Below are positions 1 to 6,487 of a DNA stretch of 64,000 bases, piece after piece. Location of the stretch: assembly GCF_001578705.1 (NCBI RefSeq), contig NZ_KQ969038.1:100092-164091 (forward strand). The letters run 5' to 3'. Both the position numbers and the translations under genes were made by a program. Below the pieces are notes generated by a model that was not told the DNA's origin, did no database searches, and saw only the letters and a program-made list of their open reading frames with translations. The first letter of the stretch is position 1; every line of letters begins with the position of its first letter. This stretch comes from Streptococcus oralis (lineage in GTDB: Bacteria; Bacillota; Bacilli; Lactobacillales; Streptococcaceae).

Positions 1-18
1 ATTTTTATTTTATAAATT

Positions 19-45
19 AAGATTCGTGTACACGAATCTTTTTTA
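19..45. terminator. Palindromic bidirectional terminator in the mobile element
   Basis: A perfect 22-base palindrome (AAGATTCGTGT and its complement) at 19-40 is followed by a T run on the plus strand and has an A run on the other side, so it could stop transcription from either side. It probably ends an element gene lying left of the window. No gene is seen in bases 1-351. Confidence 0.7.
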
Positions 46-182
46 AATGAGGTTGTCACCTCAAACACCAATTCATTCATAAAAATTTATTTTCAATTGT
101 TCATTCCCTAAAGGGAATTATACTCCAAAATCAAGATCCTGTCAAGTTAAATTTCCGTTACAAATCTTTATCCTACCCTCCC

Positions 183-211
183 TCCCCCACAAGTGCTGTG
201 GGGGATTTTTT
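183..211 (+). terminator. Rho-independent terminator upstream of the element regulator
   Basis: Stem TCCCCCACA / TGTGGGGGA (183-191 / 197-205) with a 5-base loop, followed by TTTTTT. It separates the gene at 352 from whatever precedes it in the element. Confidence 0.8.
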
Positions 212-279
212 GTTTTTTCTGAACTTTTTTCACTTTTTAGTCCGAAAACTCCCAAAAAATCTCCTTATAAATAAGAACA

Positions 280-308
280 ACTGTCCAGCTCATGACACTA
301 AACCGAGC
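280..308 (+). repeat. Leader repeat, copy 1 (ahead of the regulator gene)
   Basis: A 29-base sequence beginning ACTGTCCAGCTCATGACA and ending AAACCGAGC. A second copy with two differences is at 808-836 ahead of the next gene. Within it AGCTC and GAGC can pair around ATGACA. A shorter shared motif, AAATCTCCTTATA, lies just before it at 257-269. The function is unknown; an RNA or protein regulatory site is possible. Confidence 0.6.
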
Positions 309-351
309 AAGAGTCCATTCACTATTTTGTCCAAAAGAAAGGTAAAGAATT

Positions 352-801
352 ATGACAAAAAAACTGAACTCAAAACAACCCAAACCTGACAAGGTCGCTA
401 TCCGAAGAGAAAAAGAAATCAAGGAAGCGATTGAACGTGGCGACTGGAAAAGAGTTGTCCATCTTTTATCATTACCATTTGATAACGCAGAGAGGAAAGA
501 CAGGTATCATGGAAAACTCAGCCTCAATTTCATCTATAAGAGGAAAGAAATGCTTGACTTTCTACCTGACAATTCCAGACACTCCAATCCTCTTGAGTCA
601 CTCATTTATGAAGAAGATACCAAGATTGTCTATCAGACAATTGACGAGTTTGACGACATCGAACAAATCATTATCTTTGGTTACTTCTTTGAAGATAAAA
701 ATTTTACTCAATTAGCTGAAGAAGTTCACCTCAGTGATAAAACAGTCAAAAGAAGGCTAGAAAAATCGCTCAAACTTCTGAGGGAAAAACTAGAAGAGTA
801 A
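352..801 (+). CDS. Small sigma-70 region 4-like regulator of the mobile element
   Basis: Protein of 149 aa. The C-terminal third (about residues 95-149) contains a helix-turn-helix with the pattern FTQLAEEVHLSDKTVKRRLEKSLKLLREKL, typical of sigma-70 region 4 or sigma-like HTH proteins of streptococcal integrative elements (the motif is split here as FTQLAEEVHLSD then KTVKRRLEKS). No region 2 is recognisable in the charged N-terminal half, so it is probably a DNA-binding regulator rather than a full sigma factor. The start has an AAAGG ribosome site 9 bases upstream. It is first in a rightward series of element genes and has a terminator and a repeated leader motif upstream. Family assignment is by motif only. 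Confidence 0.6.
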   Translation: MTKKLNSKQPKPDKVAIRREKEIKEAIERGDWKRVVHLLSLPFDNAERKDRYHGKLSLNFIYKRKEMLDFLPDNSRHSNPLESLIYEEDTKIVYQTIDEFDDIEQIIIFGYFFEDKNFTQLAEEVHLSDKTVKRRLEKSLKLLREKLEE

Positions 802-807
802 ATAAAG

Positions 808-836
808 ACTGTCCAGCTCATGACATGAAACCGAGC
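808..836 (+). repeat. Leader repeat, copy 2 (ahead of the 106-aa gene)
   Basis: Second copy of the 29-base repeat at 280-308, starting 7 bases after the stop codon at 799-801. It differs at two positions in the middle. It is followed at 855 by AAATCTACTTATAG, a variant of the motif found at 257 and again at 3050 before rep. Confidence 0.6.
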
Positions 837-882
837 TTGTCTCTTCTCACTTTTAAATCTACTTATAGAAAGGTATATCCAT

Positions 883-1203
883 ATGAAAATTAAACCACAA
901 CACCGCAAAGGCGGTTACTCAAACCACATCGCCCAACAATACGTTGACCTTACCGAACCTATCTACTTATTGAGTGACGAACTCGAACCCCAACAAAAAT
1001 ATGAAGATAATAAACCAACCGATGAAATTATCGCATATAAGGCTTGGTTTGGTCAAAAAGGACTTCCACCTTTTCAAGTAAAATTTACAGAAGCACCTGA
1101 ACTACCAGACTACCTATCTCTAATTTCATTTGAAAATCTAGTAGCATGCGAAGTTAACTACAATGTTTACTTCAAAGCTGATGGATTGAAAGAGGTGAAC
1201 TAA
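883..1203 (+). CDS. Unknown small protein of the mobile element
   Basis: Protein of 106 aa that I do not recognise. It is soluble, acidic in the middle and has no signal peptide or membrane segment. Residues 22-40 contain the run DLTEPIYLLSDELEPQQ. Its stop codon overlaps the start of the coupling ATPase by one base (TAATG), so the two are probably translationally coupled. Small proteins in this place are common just upstream of FtsK-like genes in streptococcal conjugative and mobilizable elements, so an accessory transfer role is possible but not shown. Confidence 0.6.
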   Translation: MKIKPQHRKGGYSNHIAQQYVDLTEPIYLLSDELEPQQKYEDNKPTDEIIAYKAWFGQKGLPPFQVKFTEAPELPDYLSLISFENLVACEVNYNVYFKADGLKEVN

Positions 1204-2291
1204 TGGTTTCAACTCTCACACAAAGAGAGTTGGAACAATACCTGTTACAGAGCTTGAACATGGGTTTGGGCTCTGTATTACAGGGTGAAACATCCTACAC
1301 CAACTCTTTTAACATTCTCGTCCGAGAAGACGGCTTTATCTTTGTCCCTCGGCTTCCTTGTGGCTTTATCATCGATGATGACTTGTATCAAAAGATTTTT
1401 CTAATCGCAAACGCCTCCCTCTATCCACAATATACTTTGTTAAAGCAAAATTCTGCTTACTTTATCGCATTAAAGACAGAGGATATTCATGTTCAGCGAG
1501 GCTTATTCTTCCCATGGAAAATCGGAATTTCGGAACGCTTGGTTATTCCAGAACTTGAGACATTTGCCTCAAATCTAAAGTGTAATAATATTCCTATTAT
1601 GAAAAATCTAACCATTAACTATGACAAGGTAACATCCCTTGCGATTGCGGGAAATTCAGGTAGTGGAAAAAGCTATGCCCTTACCTACCTTTTAAGTGTC
1701 CTCAGAAACTTTTCTGACTTGATTATCATTGACCCTAAGTTTGATACCCCATCACGTTGGGCAAGAGAATACCAAATCCCTGTCATTCACCCTCATGAAA
1801 ACCGTTCTAAGTCTGACTTTGTGTCAGAAATCAATGAAAACTTAAGCAAGTGTCTGACCATCATCCATAAAAGGCAAGCCATCCTGTTTGAAAATCCTAG
1901 GCACGATTTTAAACATCTAAGCATTGTCATTGATGAAGTTCTTGCCTTGTCAGAAGGGGTCAACAAAACCATAAAAGATTCCTTCTTCTCGTTATTATCT
2001 CAAATCGCGTTACTGGGACGTTCCACACGAGTTCATTTACTTCTAGTCAGTCAACGCTTTGATCATACTACCATACCAGTTTCTGTTCGAGAACAATTAA
2101 ACGTTCTTATACAAATTGGAAACATTAATAAAAAGACCACACAATTTTTGTTTCCCGACCTTGACCCAGAAGGCATTGTTATTCCAATCGGCAAAGGAAC
2201 TGGCTTAATTCAAATCATTGATAACGAACATCCTTATCAAGTTCTCCCCCTCCTCTGCCCCACCTATTACACTACGAAAGGAATTTTATAG
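1203..2291 (+). CDS. FtsK/TcpA-like coupling ATPase of the mobile element
   Basis: Protein of 362 aa. A P-loop GNSGSGKS is at residues 150-157, a second strand LIIIDPKFD near 173-181, a Walker B IVIDEVLAL at 241-249 and the motif LLGRSTRVHLLLVSQR near 270-285. This is the FtsK/SpoIIIE HerA fold used by TcpA-type coupling proteins, which deliver relaxase-bound DNA to a conjugation channel. It is shorter than Tn916 Orf21 or chromosomal FtsK and has no obvious N-terminal membrane segments; the membrane protein immediately downstream (3-base gap) could supply membrane anchoring. Together with the Rep_2 protein it argues for a mobilizable element (IME) rather than a self-transmissible ICE, because no type IV secretion genes are seen in this part. 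Confidence 0.8.
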   Translation: MVSTLTQRELEQYLLQSLNMGLGSVLQGETSYTNSFNILVREDGFIFVPRLPCGFIIDDDLYQKIFLIANASLYPQYTLLKQNSAYFIALKTEDIHVQRGLFFPWKIGISERLVIPELETFASNLKCNNIPIMKNLTINYDKVTSLAIAGNSGSGKSYALTYLLSVLRNFSDLIIIDPKFDTPSRWAREYQIPVIHPHENRSKSDFVSEINENLSKCLTIIHKRQAILFENPRHDFKHLSIVIDEVLALSEGVNKTIKDSFFSLLSQIALLGRSTRVHLLLVSQRFDHTTIPVSVREQLNVLIQIGNINKKTTQFLFPDLDPEGIVIPIGKGTGLIQIIDNEHPYQVLPLLCPTYYTTKGIL

Positions 2292-2294
2292 ACT

Positions 2295-2894
2295 ATGATA
2301 AAAACGAATTTTCAAAAAACCATTCATCCAGCAACCACCCTTTTTACAATAGGAATCCTATCTATGCTTATTTCAATCTTATTGAGGCTTGGAATGAATC
2401 CCTTGGAAAACAGTATTTATTTCACATCTCTGTTTGATTTCCTGCACTTGCTTCACTTTATCAGCTCATCTATCTCTTTCTTGTCCCTTCTCTTATTCTT
2501 TGGATTATTTGGCTATGAAATTAAGATACGACAGAGAGAAGATAGAGTATCTAACCTCTTTAAGTCCATCATACAGACCTTTTCACTTCGCCTTTTTCTT
2601 ATTCAAAGAGAACACTCAGAATCTGGAAGCACAAGCGAGCAAGGGAATATAAAAAGATACAGTCCTGTCAATAAACAGTTCAATAAAGCAATTCAGAAAG
2701 TGGTTGTAGATATAAGAGAAGGAAGCGCAACCTTGATTATTCCTGTTCCCAAATCCCAACAAGCCATTAAAATCTTAAAGGATTTGGAAACAATCATCAG
2801 TGAAGAAGTTTCTAGTCGCAATCCAGACTATTATTTTTCACGACCTGAAAGAAAGGGCATGGACTTCTACTTTATCGGAACAAGACGCAAATGA
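2295..2894 (+). CDS. Two-TM membrane protein of the mobile element, unknown function
   Basis: Protein of 199 aa. Two hydrophobic segments (about residues 13-33 and 45-75, the second possibly a hairpin) are followed by a soluble C-terminal domain whose last 70 residues are well ordered (LIIPVPKSQQAIKILKDLE and a final YFIGTRRK). The gene begins 3 bases after the coupling ATPase stop and ends just before the rolling-circle origin. I do not recognise the family. The position suggests a partner or anchor for the coupling protein, which itself lacks membrane segments. This is inference. Confidence 0.6.
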   Translation: MIKTNFQKTIHPATTLFTIGILSMLISILLRLGMNPLENSIYFTSLFDFLHLLHFISSSISFLSLLLFFGLFGYEIKIRQREDRVSNLFKSIIQTFSLRLFLIQREHSESGSTSEQGNIKRYSPVNKQFNKAIQKVVVDIREGSATLIIPVPKSQQAIKILKDLETIISEEVSSRNPDYYFSRPERKGMDFYFIGTRRK

Positions 2895-2897
2895 TTG

Positions 2898-2942
2898 GAA
2901 GGGCGCTTTGGCGCACGAAGTGAGCGCCACCTAGCGCCCTTC
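2898..2942. repeat. Compound inverted repeat next to the rolling-circle origin
   Basis: Outer arms GAAGGGCGCT (2898-2907) and AGCGCCCTTC (2933-2942) are perfect complements, with a nested TGGCGC / GCGCCA pair (2909-2914 / 2924-2929). It follows the stop of the membrane protein by a few bases. The T run after it is weak, so it may be a terminator, part of the origin, or both. Confidence 0.7.
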
Positions 2943-2955
2943 TGTTTTGGTCTAC

Positions 2956-2987
2956 GGACTAACGGGTTACTACGACCCCGTTAGTCC
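2956..2987 (+). other. pMV158-type rolling-circle double-strand origin / candidate oriT
   Basis: Perfect 11-bp arms GGACTAACGGG (2956-2966) and CCCGTTAGTCC (2977-2987) present the loop TTACTACGAC. TACTACGAC matches the nick sequence known for the pMV158/pLS1 plasmid family, where RepB cuts between G and A; here that would be between 2974 and 2975. The rep gene of the same family starts 112 bases downstream. Between them lie the short direct repeat AATAATCAATAATCA (about 2988-3002) and an AAATCTCCTTATAGATA motif shared with other element leaders, possible initiator-binding or regulatory sites. In an integrated element this origin probably also serves as oriT. Confidence 0.85.
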
Positions 2988-3098
2988 AATAATCAATAAT
3001 CACAAAAATATCAAATAAAGCGTGTCCCACCTTCCGAAGACACCCCTCTAAATCTCCTTATAGATAGAAATACAATTTGAAAGCGAGACATATTGAAT

Positions 3099-3752
3099 AT
3101 GGCAAAAGAACAACGTTCTAATAAATGGGCTTTTCTTTTCTACAGAGAGAGCGCCCCAGAAAACTATTTGGAAATCCTTGAAGGTTTTCATATCCCCTTT
3201 ATCTTATCACCTTGGCATGATAGAGATATCAATCGAAAAACAGGGGAACTTAAGAAAGCTCATAAGCATGGAGCCTTTTTCTTTGATTCGCTTAAAAGCT
3301 ATAATCAAGTATCTGAACTCATCAAGGATAAATTAAAGGGGCCTGCTCATGTAGAGCCCATTATGTCTCCCAAGGGGATGTATGACTACTTTGTTCATGC
3401 GGAGAATCCTGAAAAGACTCAATACAAAATTGATGATATAGAAATAGGATGCGGATTTGAATTAGACAAATTCCTCATAAACAATAACAACGATGATTTT
3501 CTATCAGCCATCATTGATGTGATAGACAAGAAGAATTTCACAGAGTTTAATCATCTGGTTAGATATGCGAGAGAAGAAAATCCGATCTTATTAAGGCTTA
3601 TCGTAGATAAAACTTACTTTTTTGCTAAGTATTTAGATTCACGAAGGTATAGCACAGACAAAAGCAAAATAACTTCATCAGAAAATTCTTTGACGAATAC
3701 CCCGAATGAAACTAGTGACGTCATATCAAGCACTACTTCAATAGAAGTATAA
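3099..3752 (+). CDS. Rep_2 (pMV158 RepB-type) rolling-circle initiator / relaxase
   Basis: Protein of 217 aa from ATG 3099 (an in-frame TTG lies 6 bases upstream). The N-terminal endonuclease domain has the metal-binding HUH motif AHKHG (H55, H57), the upstream SPWHDRD segment, and candidate catalytic tyrosine(s) in PKGMYDYFVH (Y95/Y97), aligned by eye to Y99 of RepB of pLS1. It nicks and rejoins DNA at the origin to start rolling-circle replication; in an IME it can act as relaxase. The C-terminal 60 residues are low-complexity and Ser/Thr-rich. The ribosome site is weak. Overlapping control with xis (13-base gap, good SD) suggests one operon. It lacks the long helicase domain found in some Rep_2 relaxases. 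Confidence 0.85.
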   Translation: MAKEQRSNKWAFLFYRESAPENYLEILEGFHIPFILSPWHDRDINRKTGELKKAHKHGAFFFDSLKSYNQVSELIKDKLKGPAHVEPIMSPKGMYDYFVHAENPEKTQYKIDDIEIGCGFELDKFLINNNNDDFLSAIIDVIDKKNFTEFNHLVRYAREENPILLRLIVDKTYFFAKYLDSRRYSTDKSKITSSENSLTNTPNETSDVISSTTSIEV

Positions 3753-3765
3753 TGGAGGAAAAGCT

Positions 3766-4029
3766 ATGCAAGTAATCTTACCAGATGAGCAAATTCATCA
3801 AATTCAACTTTTACTCTCTAATCTTATAAATAAAGAAATCAGAGAGCAATTAGACAAGAGCGGTATCGATAGCCCCTATTTGAACAAGCAACAAGCTTGT
3901 AACTATTTAGGTATATCAAACAATACACTGGATTCTTGGATTGTAAAAGGCCTACCCAAAATCAAAATCGGTAAAACGATTCGATTCCATAAAGACGCTA
4001 TCGACCAATGGCTAAACTCACATAACTAG
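3766..4029 (+). CDS. xis: Excisionase-like HTH protein (Xis)
   Basis: Protein of 87 aa. A MerR/HTH_17-type winged helix-turn-helix occupies about residues 40-85: LNKQQACNYLGISNNTLDSW, then a wing (KGLPKIKIGKTIRFH) and KDAIDQWL. This is the usual form of excisionases and recombination directionality factors. It lies between rep and int, as in many integrative elements, with an AGGAGG-like site (TGGAGGAAA) 8 bases before the start. It would bend DNA at the attachment sites and favour excision by the integrase. A purely regulatory DNA-binding role cannot be excluded. Confidence 0.8.
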   Translation: MQVILPDEQIHQIQLLLSNLINKEIREQLDKSGIDSPYLNKQQACNYLGISNNTLDSWIVKGLPKIKIGKTIRFHKDAIDQWLNSHN

Positions 4030-4040
4030 AAATATCAAGA

Positions 4041-4117
4041 TTTTTGTTTTATAATAGTCATGATATTTTCTGGTTCGATACACAAGGAGAATATCATGAC
4101 TATCACTAAAACAAAAA
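4041..4117 (+). promoter_or_regulatory. Inverted repeat enclosing the integrase start; int promoter in its left arm
   Basis: The left arm 4041-4067 is complementary to 4090-4117 over about 25 bp with one small interruption. The integrase ATG (4096-4098) is inside the right arm and its AAGGAG ribosome site (4084-4089) is in the loop. A TATAAT at 4050-4055 is inside the left arm, so a transcript started there (about 4062) would lack most of the left arm and stay open, whereas read-through mRNA from rep-xis would fold and hide the start codon. The -35 box is poor. The repeat is seen directly; the regulatory reading is inference. Confidence 0.65.
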
Positions 4118-5313
4118 ATGGTACTTATCGTTTAAAAATCTACATTCCAATAGAAGCTCGAATGCCACTTGGAATCGTCAGTAACAACTACTACGATAAA
4201 CGATTCAAAACAAGAAAGGAGGCACGACAAGCAGAGATAGACTTACTCACGAAGTTAAACCAAATTGAAGACAATGCGTTTTCAGGACTAGGAAAAGAAG
4301 ATATTCTTTTCTCAGACTTCTATAATAATATTTGGTGGGAATCCTATAAAGCAGGACAAACTACATCAACTTCTAAGCCACCAAGCAGGTCAACAATTGC
4401 TAATACCAAAACATGTTTTGAAAAGCATATACTACCACTTCTTGGCAACTATACGATTCAATTTTTAAACCAAAATAAACAGGTTATTCTAAATTTGATG
4501 ACGGCAAAAGCCAACGAATATGCCAACTTCAAAACTTTACGAAGTTACGTTATTTCTATTTTTGATTGGGCAGAAGAACTTGAATATATTGAAGCAAATA
4601 GAGTTGCAAAAACTTTAAGACGAATTAAGGCTGTTAAAAAAATTCAACTTGCAGAATCAAAACGTGATGAAGATTTATATTTAACTCATGAGCAACTCCA
4701 AGAATGGTTCTCAGCCTTTAAAGAGGATTTAGAGAATGATAGAATATCACTCAAAGATTACGTCCTTTTCTATCTCACTTTTTTCCTTGGAGATAGAAAA
4801 TCAGAAACATATGCTCTCCAGTGGAAACATATCGACTTTTCAAAATCTCAGATTCAGTTAATTCAGGCTTTAGATAGATACGGACAAGTAAAATCTACCA
4901 AAGGAAATAAAAAAACTATCTTTTCTATTTCTAGTGACTTGCTTCAACTCCTAACCTTATGGAAAAAACAACAAAAATATGAACTAGCAAAGTTTGGTAT
5001 CATCAGTAATCCAGAACAATTCATCTTCACTTATATAGATACCAGAGGGAATATCAATAAACCCCTACATTCTGACTATCTTAATAATAAGATGCAAACT
5101 ATCAGAAAGCGACACCCAGAGCTTACACACGCTACACCACATAAACTACGTCATACGGGAGCAACGCTCGCTAAACAGGCTGGAATGAGCTTAGAAGCCA
5201 TTTCCGAAGCTCTAACACATAGCGACACAGGTACAACACAGATTTATGTCAATACTTCTAACGTAGTCCCTATGGCAGTCGGTGAATTTGCCTTAAAGTC
5301 TCTAAAACAATAA
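4096..5313 (+). CDS. int: Tyrosine recombinase integrase of the mobile element
   Basis: Protein of 405 aa from ATG 4096, chosen for its AAGGAG site 6 bases upstream; a longer frame from 4060 has no ribosome site. An AP2-like arm-binding domain (about residues 1-55), a SAM-like core-binding domain (70-180) and a catalytic domain are present. Catalytic residues: R234 in GDRKSE, a lysine near 266-269, H349-x-x-R352 in HKLRH, H375 in LTHSD and the nucleophile Y384 in QIYVN. This is the Tn916/ICESt1-type integrase group. The stop is 106 bases from the rpsI stop, so insertion is at the 3' end of rpsI. It should catalyse integration and, with Xis, excision. Confidence 0.95.
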   Translation: MTITKTKNGTYRLKIYIPIEARMPLGIVSNNYYDKRFKTRKEARQAEIDLLTKLNQIEDNAFSGLGKEDILFSDFYNNIWWESYKAGQTTSTSKPPSRSTIANTKTCFEKHILPLLGNYTIQFLNQNKQVILNLMTAKANEYANFKTLRSYVISIFDWAEELEYIEANRVAKTLRRIKAVKKIQLAESKRDEDLYLTHEQLQEWFSAFKEDLENDRISLKDYVLFYLTFFLGDRKSETYALQWKHIDFSKSQIQLIQALDRYGQVKSTKGNKKTIFSISSDLLQLLTLWKKQQKYELAKFGIISNPEQFIFTYIDTRGNINKPLHSDYLNNKMQTIRKRHPELTHATPHKLRHTGATLAKQAGMSLEAISEALTHSDTGTTQIYVNTSNVVPMAVGEFALKSLKQ

Positions 5314-5322
5314 GGTTAAAAT

Positions 5323-5385
5323 AAGGTAAACTTTGAGGTGAACTTTTTCAAAAAACACAAAAAAAGCACCCATGAGGTAAACTCT
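5323..5385 (+). repeat. Candidate integrase arm-type direct repeats
   Basis: Three related 12-mers: AAGGTAAACTTT (5323-5334) and GAGGTGAACTTT (5335-5346) in tandem, then GAGGTAAACTCT (5374-5385) overlapping the rpsI terminator hairpin. They lie between the int stop and rpsI, where AP2-domain integrases usually bind arm sites. No binding data; assignment is positional. Confidence 0.45.
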
Positions 5386-5396
5386 TGAGTGCTTCG
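5360..5396 (-). terminator. Terminator of the rplM-rpsI operon, on the element side
   Basis: On the minus strand AAGCAC(T)CAAGAG pairs with CTCATGGGTGCTT and is followed by TTTTTTT. It is the first terminator after the rpsI stop codon and lies inside the inserted element, so the host operon appears to use a terminator supplied by the element. Confidence 0.75.
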
Positions 5397-5419
5397 AAAC
5401 GTTGATATAATCGTATTGA

Positions 5420-5812
5420 TTAACGTTTTGAGAATTGTGATGCTTTACGAGCTTTCTTAAGACCTGGTTTCTTACGCTCAACCTTACGTGAGTCACGTGT
5501 AAGAAGTCCTGCGCGTTTCAATGAATCGCGGAAGTCTGGGTCTACTTGAAGAAGGGCACGAGCGATACCATGACGGATAGCTCCTGATTGACCAGCGTAT
5601 CCACCACCTACAACGTTAACGAAAACGTCGTATGAACCTACAGTTGAAGTAACTGCGAATGGTTGGTTGATTACAAGACGAAGGTCAGCGTGTGGGATGT
5701 ACTCTTCAACATCTTTTTTGTTAACAGTGATTTTACCAGTTCCTGGAACAAGGCGAACGCGTGCAACAGCGTTTTTACGACGTCCAGTACCTGCATATTG
5801 TGCTTGTGACAT
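5420..5812 (-). CDS. rpsI: 30S ribosomal protein S9
   Basis: Protein of 130 aa, full length for S9. It opens with [18 protein letters not shown] and ends with the basic tail [14 protein letters not shown] that reaches the P-site tRNA in the ribosome. It follows rplM by 18 bases in the usual rplM-rpsI operon. The mobile element is inserted directly after its 3' end; the coding end is intact, as expected for elements that restore the end of the target gene. The attachment core should be the last 20-30 bases of this gene, but the matching copy at the far element end is outside the window. Confidence 0.98.
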   Translation of the reverse strand: MSQAQYAGTGRRKNAVARVRLVPGTGKITVNKKDVEEYIPHADLRLVINQPFAVTSTVGSYDVFVNVVGGGYAGQSGAIRHGIARALLQVDPDFRDSLKRAGLLTRDSRKVERKKPGLKKARKASQFSKR

Positions 5813-5830
5813 ACTTTATTGTTCCTTTCC

Positions 5831-6277
5831 TTAGATAAGTCCTGAAATATCAAGAACTTCTGGTTGTTGTGCAGCGTGAGTGTGCTCAGCTCCAACGAAT
5901 ACTTTCAATTTCATACCTTGAGCGCGGCCAAGAGTATTGTGTGGAAGCATACCTTTAACTGATTTTTCGATCAAACGTACTGCATTTTTAGAACGAAGTT
6001 CACCAGCAGAGATTTGTTTCAATCCACCTGGGTGATTTGAGTGAGTGTAATAGATCTTATCAGATGCTTTTTTACCAGTCAATTTAACTTTTTCAGCATT
6101 GATAACGATTACGAAGTCACCTGTATCAGTGTGTGGTGTAAATGTTGGTTTGTTTTTTCCGCGAAGTACGCTAGCAACAACTGCTGAAAGGCGTCCAAGA
6201 GGTACATCAGTTGCGTCAACAACGTACCATTTGCGTTCTACTTGGCCTGGTTTAGCCATGAATGTAGTTTTGTTCAT
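5831..6277 (-). CDS. rplM: 50S ribosomal protein L13
   Basis: Protein of 148 aa from ATG 6277, the usual L13 length; an upstream in-frame extension to 6391 is the leader RNA and not coding. A strong AGGAG lies upstream of this start. Recognised from [32 protein letters not shown] and [12 protein letters not shown]13 is an early assembly protein of the large subunit. First gene of the rplM-rpsI operon, preceded by a structured leader and a consensus promoter. Confidence 0.98.
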   Translation of the reverse strand: MNKTTFMAKPGQVERKWYVVDATDVPLGRLSAVVASVLRGKNKPTFTPHTDTGDFVIVINAEKVKLTGKKASDKIYYTHSNHPGGLKQISAGELRSKNAVRLIEKSVKGMLPHNTLGRAQGMKLKVFVGAEHTHAAQQPEVLDISGLI

Positions 6278-6304
6278 GATTTCTCCTATATGAATATCGT
6301 TTTT

Positions 6305-6373
6305 GTTTACTGGGCGGATGTTCCGGTCCGCGGGGTATTTGAAAGGTTCCGGGGTCTTACAAATGGGGTAAAC
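6305..6373 (-). ncRNA. L13-type ribosomal protein leader
   Basis: The rplM 5' UTR has an outer stem GTTTAC / GTAAAC (6368-6373 / 6305-6310) enclosing an inner hairpin GCGGA / TCCGC and conserved-looking CCCC and CCGGAAC segments. This layout fits the L13_leader described in Firmicutes, where L13 is thought to repress its own operon. Identification is by structure and position, not by covariance search. Confidence 0.65.
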
Positions 6374-6386
6374 AATACCGTCTACT

Positions 6387-6416
6387 ATCATACCAAATTT
6401 TACTACTAAAAGTCAA
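6387..6416 (-). promoter_or_regulatory. rplM-rpsI promoter
   Basis: TTGACT (6411-6416) and TATGAT (6387-6392) on the minus strand with an 18-base spacer, placing the start just upstream of the L13 leader. Confidence 0.8.
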
Positions 6417-6460
6417 TAGATATAAAAAATAATTTTATCTATTTTCCCGTTTAAAGTCTA

Positions 6461-6484
6461 GAAAAACCTCGCTTTCGCGAGGCT
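6461..6484 (-). terminator. Terminator after the ABC exporter operon
   Basis: Stem CCTCGC / GCGAGG with loop GAAA (6467-6482) followed on the minus strand by TTTTT. It lies 3-6 bases after the permease stop. Confidence 0.85.
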
Positions 6485-6487
6485 CTC

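Noticed and set aside
2898-2942. Simple terminator for the membrane protein gene only
   Set aside because: The stem is good but the T tract is poor and it adjoins the nick-site hairpin, so an origin role is at least as likely.
6278-6391. In-frame N-terminal extension of rplM
   Set aside because: It covers the L13 leader structure and promoter; a strong SD and the normal L13 length fit ATG 6277.
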